Shown piece by piece: positions 62,271-64,000 of a stretch of DNA of 64,000 nt; position 1 is the first letter of the stretch, and every line of letters starts with the position of its first letter. Origin of the DNA: Micromonospora fulviviridis. Lineage in GTDB: Bacteria; Actinomycetota; Actinomycetes; Mycobacteriales; Micromonosporaceae. The position numbers were made by a program, and so were the translations under genes. The stretch is taken from assembly GCF_014648395.1 (NCBI RefSeq), contig NZ_BMRA01000006.1, positions 1 to 64,000 on the forward strand, in the 5' to 3' direction. Below the pieces are notes generated by a model. The model made no database searches. It saw only the letters and a program-made list of their open reading frames with translations, and was not told the DNA's origin.

Positions 62271-63773
62271 GTGGTTGATCGAGCGGTGCGAGCCGGCGAT
62301 GTCGCGGTGATGAGGCTGTCTGACGGCGCATGGGGTGCATGTCAGATTACGGGCGCCGAAGGCCGGGTGACCTCGGTGTATGCGCTGCTTTGGCACTCGG
62401 TGGAGCCTCCGAGCCTGGACGAGTTGCGTGGGGTTGAGCCGCTGAAACTCGATCATCATGCTCACGACGGGCAGCTTGCCCACTTGTCGATCGACAGATG
62501 GCATGCGGTGCCGCCGGGGTTCACCTGGATCGGAAGCTTGCCCGTACCGGAGGGTGTGCCAGCTTTCTCGAGCACGTACTCGGGCTGGCAGTCACTTGCC
62601 GACGATGTGGTCAGGCAGCGCCGCTGGGACCGGGAGCTACCGGCGGCAGTGAAGTCGGCCTATCGTGCGGCGGCCACCCGGGGTCAGGTCGATGTTGACT
62701 TCGGTGCCGGAGCGGTGACGATTGGCGCGGCCACGCCTCGACTGGATTTGAGCGGTGAGGGGCCGATGCGGGTGCCTACGTCCGGGCCGGTGCGCTGGTC
62801 CGCTCTCGATCAGTTGCCCCGCTGTACGGCGCTGGCGTGGACCGGCCCGGATCGGGGCCTGGCCCGCGCGTTGGCAGACCGCCCTGTTGTCTCGTCGCTG
62901 ACGTGGCGGGACGCCCCGGCGGTCGTGGATCTGGCCGACACTGGTGTGCAGCACTTGTCGCTGGCTGGGGCGGATGTTTGCGAGGTGCGGCTGCCCGGTG
63001 GGCTGCACGGCCTTGAGCTGGCGGCAGTGAACCAGGGCCTCACCGTGTGCGCGGCGGACGGCGGCCGATGGCTTCATCTCACCCTGACGGGCGCCGACGC
63101 GGAAACTACGGTTCCTGCCGGCCTGCATGGCGTGCGAGAGGTCGCCCTGGACGGCAGCGGCGCTATGTCCGCTGCTGCCGTAGCGGAACTGAAGGACTTG
63201 GAGAGCCTACGGATCTACTGGCGCAAACCCCCGGGGCGGCTGGTCGACGCCGCGGCTCTGGCCGATCTGCCGCGTCTGGCGGTTATCCAGCTTGTCGATG
63301 GCTACGGCCTGGACGCGGACACCCTGCCAGACACGGCCTCGCTGACGCAGCTGAGCATCAGCGGACTACGCCGATCGATCGTGCCCGCCCTGAAGGCCCG
63401 ATACCGCGGCGCTGCGGTGCGCCTGGTTGTTGAAGGCGCGAAGCCTGACACGTGGCTGGCCGCCAACCTCTACAACCCGTTCCGAGACTGGGTCGACGAC
63501 GACGCCCGAGGTGGAGCCGCCGCCTGCAAGGCGTACGCCAACACCTTCCGCATCATCGACAAGCTTCCACAGGAAGGTGATGGGCGTGCCGACGAAGCAA
63601 AAGCGGCCTTGCGCAAGCTGGTCGAGACGCTCAACAGCATCGACCAGAAGTACGAGATCGTCGACACGCTACGCCGAGAGGAAGCCTTCGACGCGTTCAT
63701 GAAACTCGCTGCCCGAGCCGGCGTGCCACCACATGTGGCCGAACAGTGGTTCGACGAGTGGCGTGACTTCTAA
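62271..63773 (+). CDS. Leucine-rich-repeat-like protein with Imm26-like N-terminus
   Basis: 500 residues from GTG 62271 (an alternative start is possible). The first about 110 residues (AGDVAVMRLSDGAWGACQIT, SVYALLWHSVEPPSLDELRG) resemble the Imm26 immunity-type beta domain. The middle (about 180-370) has short leucine-rich repeats: LADTGVQHLSLAGADVCEVR, LPGGLHGLELAAVNQGLTVC, LKDLESLRIYW, DTASLTQLSISGLRR. The last about 120 residues are helical with DKLPQEGDGRADEAKAALRK. Such proteins are often mis-annotated as gliding-motility proteins; a role in protein binding or immunity is inference. Confidence 0.65.
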   Translation: MVDRAVRAGDVAVMRLSDGAWGACQITGAEGRVTSVYALLWHSVEPPSLDELRGVEPLKLDHHAHDGQLAHLSIDRWHAVPPGFTWIGSLPVPEGVPAFSSTYSGWQSLADDVVRQRRWDRELPAAVKSAYRAAATRGQVDVDFGAGAVTIGAATPRLDLSGEGPMRVPTSGPVRWSALDQLPRCTALAWTGPDRGLARALADRPVVSSLTWRDAPAVVDLADTGVQHLSLAGADVCEVRLPGGLHGLELAAVNQGLTVCAADGGRWLHLTLTGADAETTVPAGLHGVREVALDGSGAMSAAAVAELKDLESLRIYWRKPPGRLVDAAALADLPRLAVIQLVDGYGLDADTLPDTASLTQLSISGLRRSIVPALKARYRGAAVRLVVEGAKPDTWLAANLYNPFRDWVDDDARGGAAACKAYANTFRIIDKLPQEGDGRADEAKAALRKLVETLNSIDQKYEIVDTLRREEAFDAFMKLAARAGVPPHVAEQWFDEWRDF

Positions 63774-64000
63774 CCCGCTCCATGTGGGCCTACTGCCCGC
63801 CGGTGCACGACGCTGCTGATCAGGCGGGTCTCGGGCCGAATCGGAGGGCTCAGGTAGCCGTTGGAGTCCTCACGAGGGCGAGATGGTAGGGGAGTATCTG
63901 CGGCTGAGGACGGTGAGGAGCCACTCGATGGCCCGGCCTTGCATCTGGGGCAGCTTGGCAAAGTGGTCACCGCGCCCGAGTGCTCACCGCAGCCGGACGC
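63774..64000. other. Right edge, possible C-terminal gene fragment on minus strand
   Basis: A minus-strand frame ending near 63868-63870 reads GRGDHFAKLPQMQGRAIEWL then LTVLSRRYSP, protein-like, but upstream is an in-frame stop at 63987-63989. Not assignable within this window. Confidence 0.3.

Overview
High-GC actinomycete chromosome, accessory in character. Codon third positions are almost always G or C. GTG and TTG starts and ATGA start/stop overlaps are frequent, there are IdeR/DtxR-type iron boxes, an LPXTG surface protein, a LAL-type LuxR regulator, an HxlR regulator and an EthD protein. Together these suggest a Micromonosporaceae-like organism (Micromonospora/Actinoplanes type); the genus is inference. 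No rRNA, tRNA, CRISPR array or replication origin was seen.

Layout. 0-1.2 kb: end of an IS3-family element beside a small cysteine-containing gene with an unusual leader. 1.3-6.1 kb: an ADP-ribosylglycohydrolase fused to a dual-specificity-phosphatase-like domain, a frameshifted GNAT gene, and a membrane-anchored STAND-type NTPase with TPRs. 6.9-18.6 kb: the standout locus, a tightly overlapping nine-gene minus-strand operon. In transcription order it encodes a TIR/beta-propeller-like protein, a large helical-repeat protein with an embedded J-like segment, a J-like protein without HPD, GrpE, DnaK/Hsp70, a pseudokinase-TPR protein, a membrane-anchored TPR protein, a small acidic protein and a soluble TPR protein. 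It looks like a chaperone-coupled TIR conflict or signalling system. 19.7-23.4 kb: HxlR regulator with AhpD-like and PhzF-like genes and four operator-like dyads, a collapsed nitronate monooxygenase gene, a DinB-HAD fusion and an EthD protein. 23.4-35 kb: small unknown genes, YCII protein, LAL regulator, tandem LtrA protein, DJ-1/PfpI protein.

35-36.6 kb: IS5-family element with an extra copy of its terminal repeat, so that a DinB gene is bracketed by inverted repeats. 36.8-40.2 kb: LPXTG protein, CapA-like lipoprotein, the ruins of a mercury/YnfA region and a MerR operon with a textbook 19-bp-spacer promoter. 40.4-49.9 kb: an iron-responsive cluster with two adenylation-carrier-membrane acyltransferase proteins, an Fbp-type ferric iron ABC importer, a phosphopantetheinyl transferase and two iron boxes. 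50-56.2 kb: GNAT, then an ABC transporter in line with a YncE/phosphoesterase fusion protein. 56.2-64 kb: a gene graveyard with small unknown genes, ending with a leucine-rich-repeat-like protein.

The genes appear to work as modules. The TIR operon probably makes one assembly (overlapping genes, shared direction). The iron cluster probably activates an acid onto a carrier arm, transfers it at the membrane, and imports ferric iron under IdeR control. Frequent frameshifts and truncated genes show that the spaces between modules are decaying.
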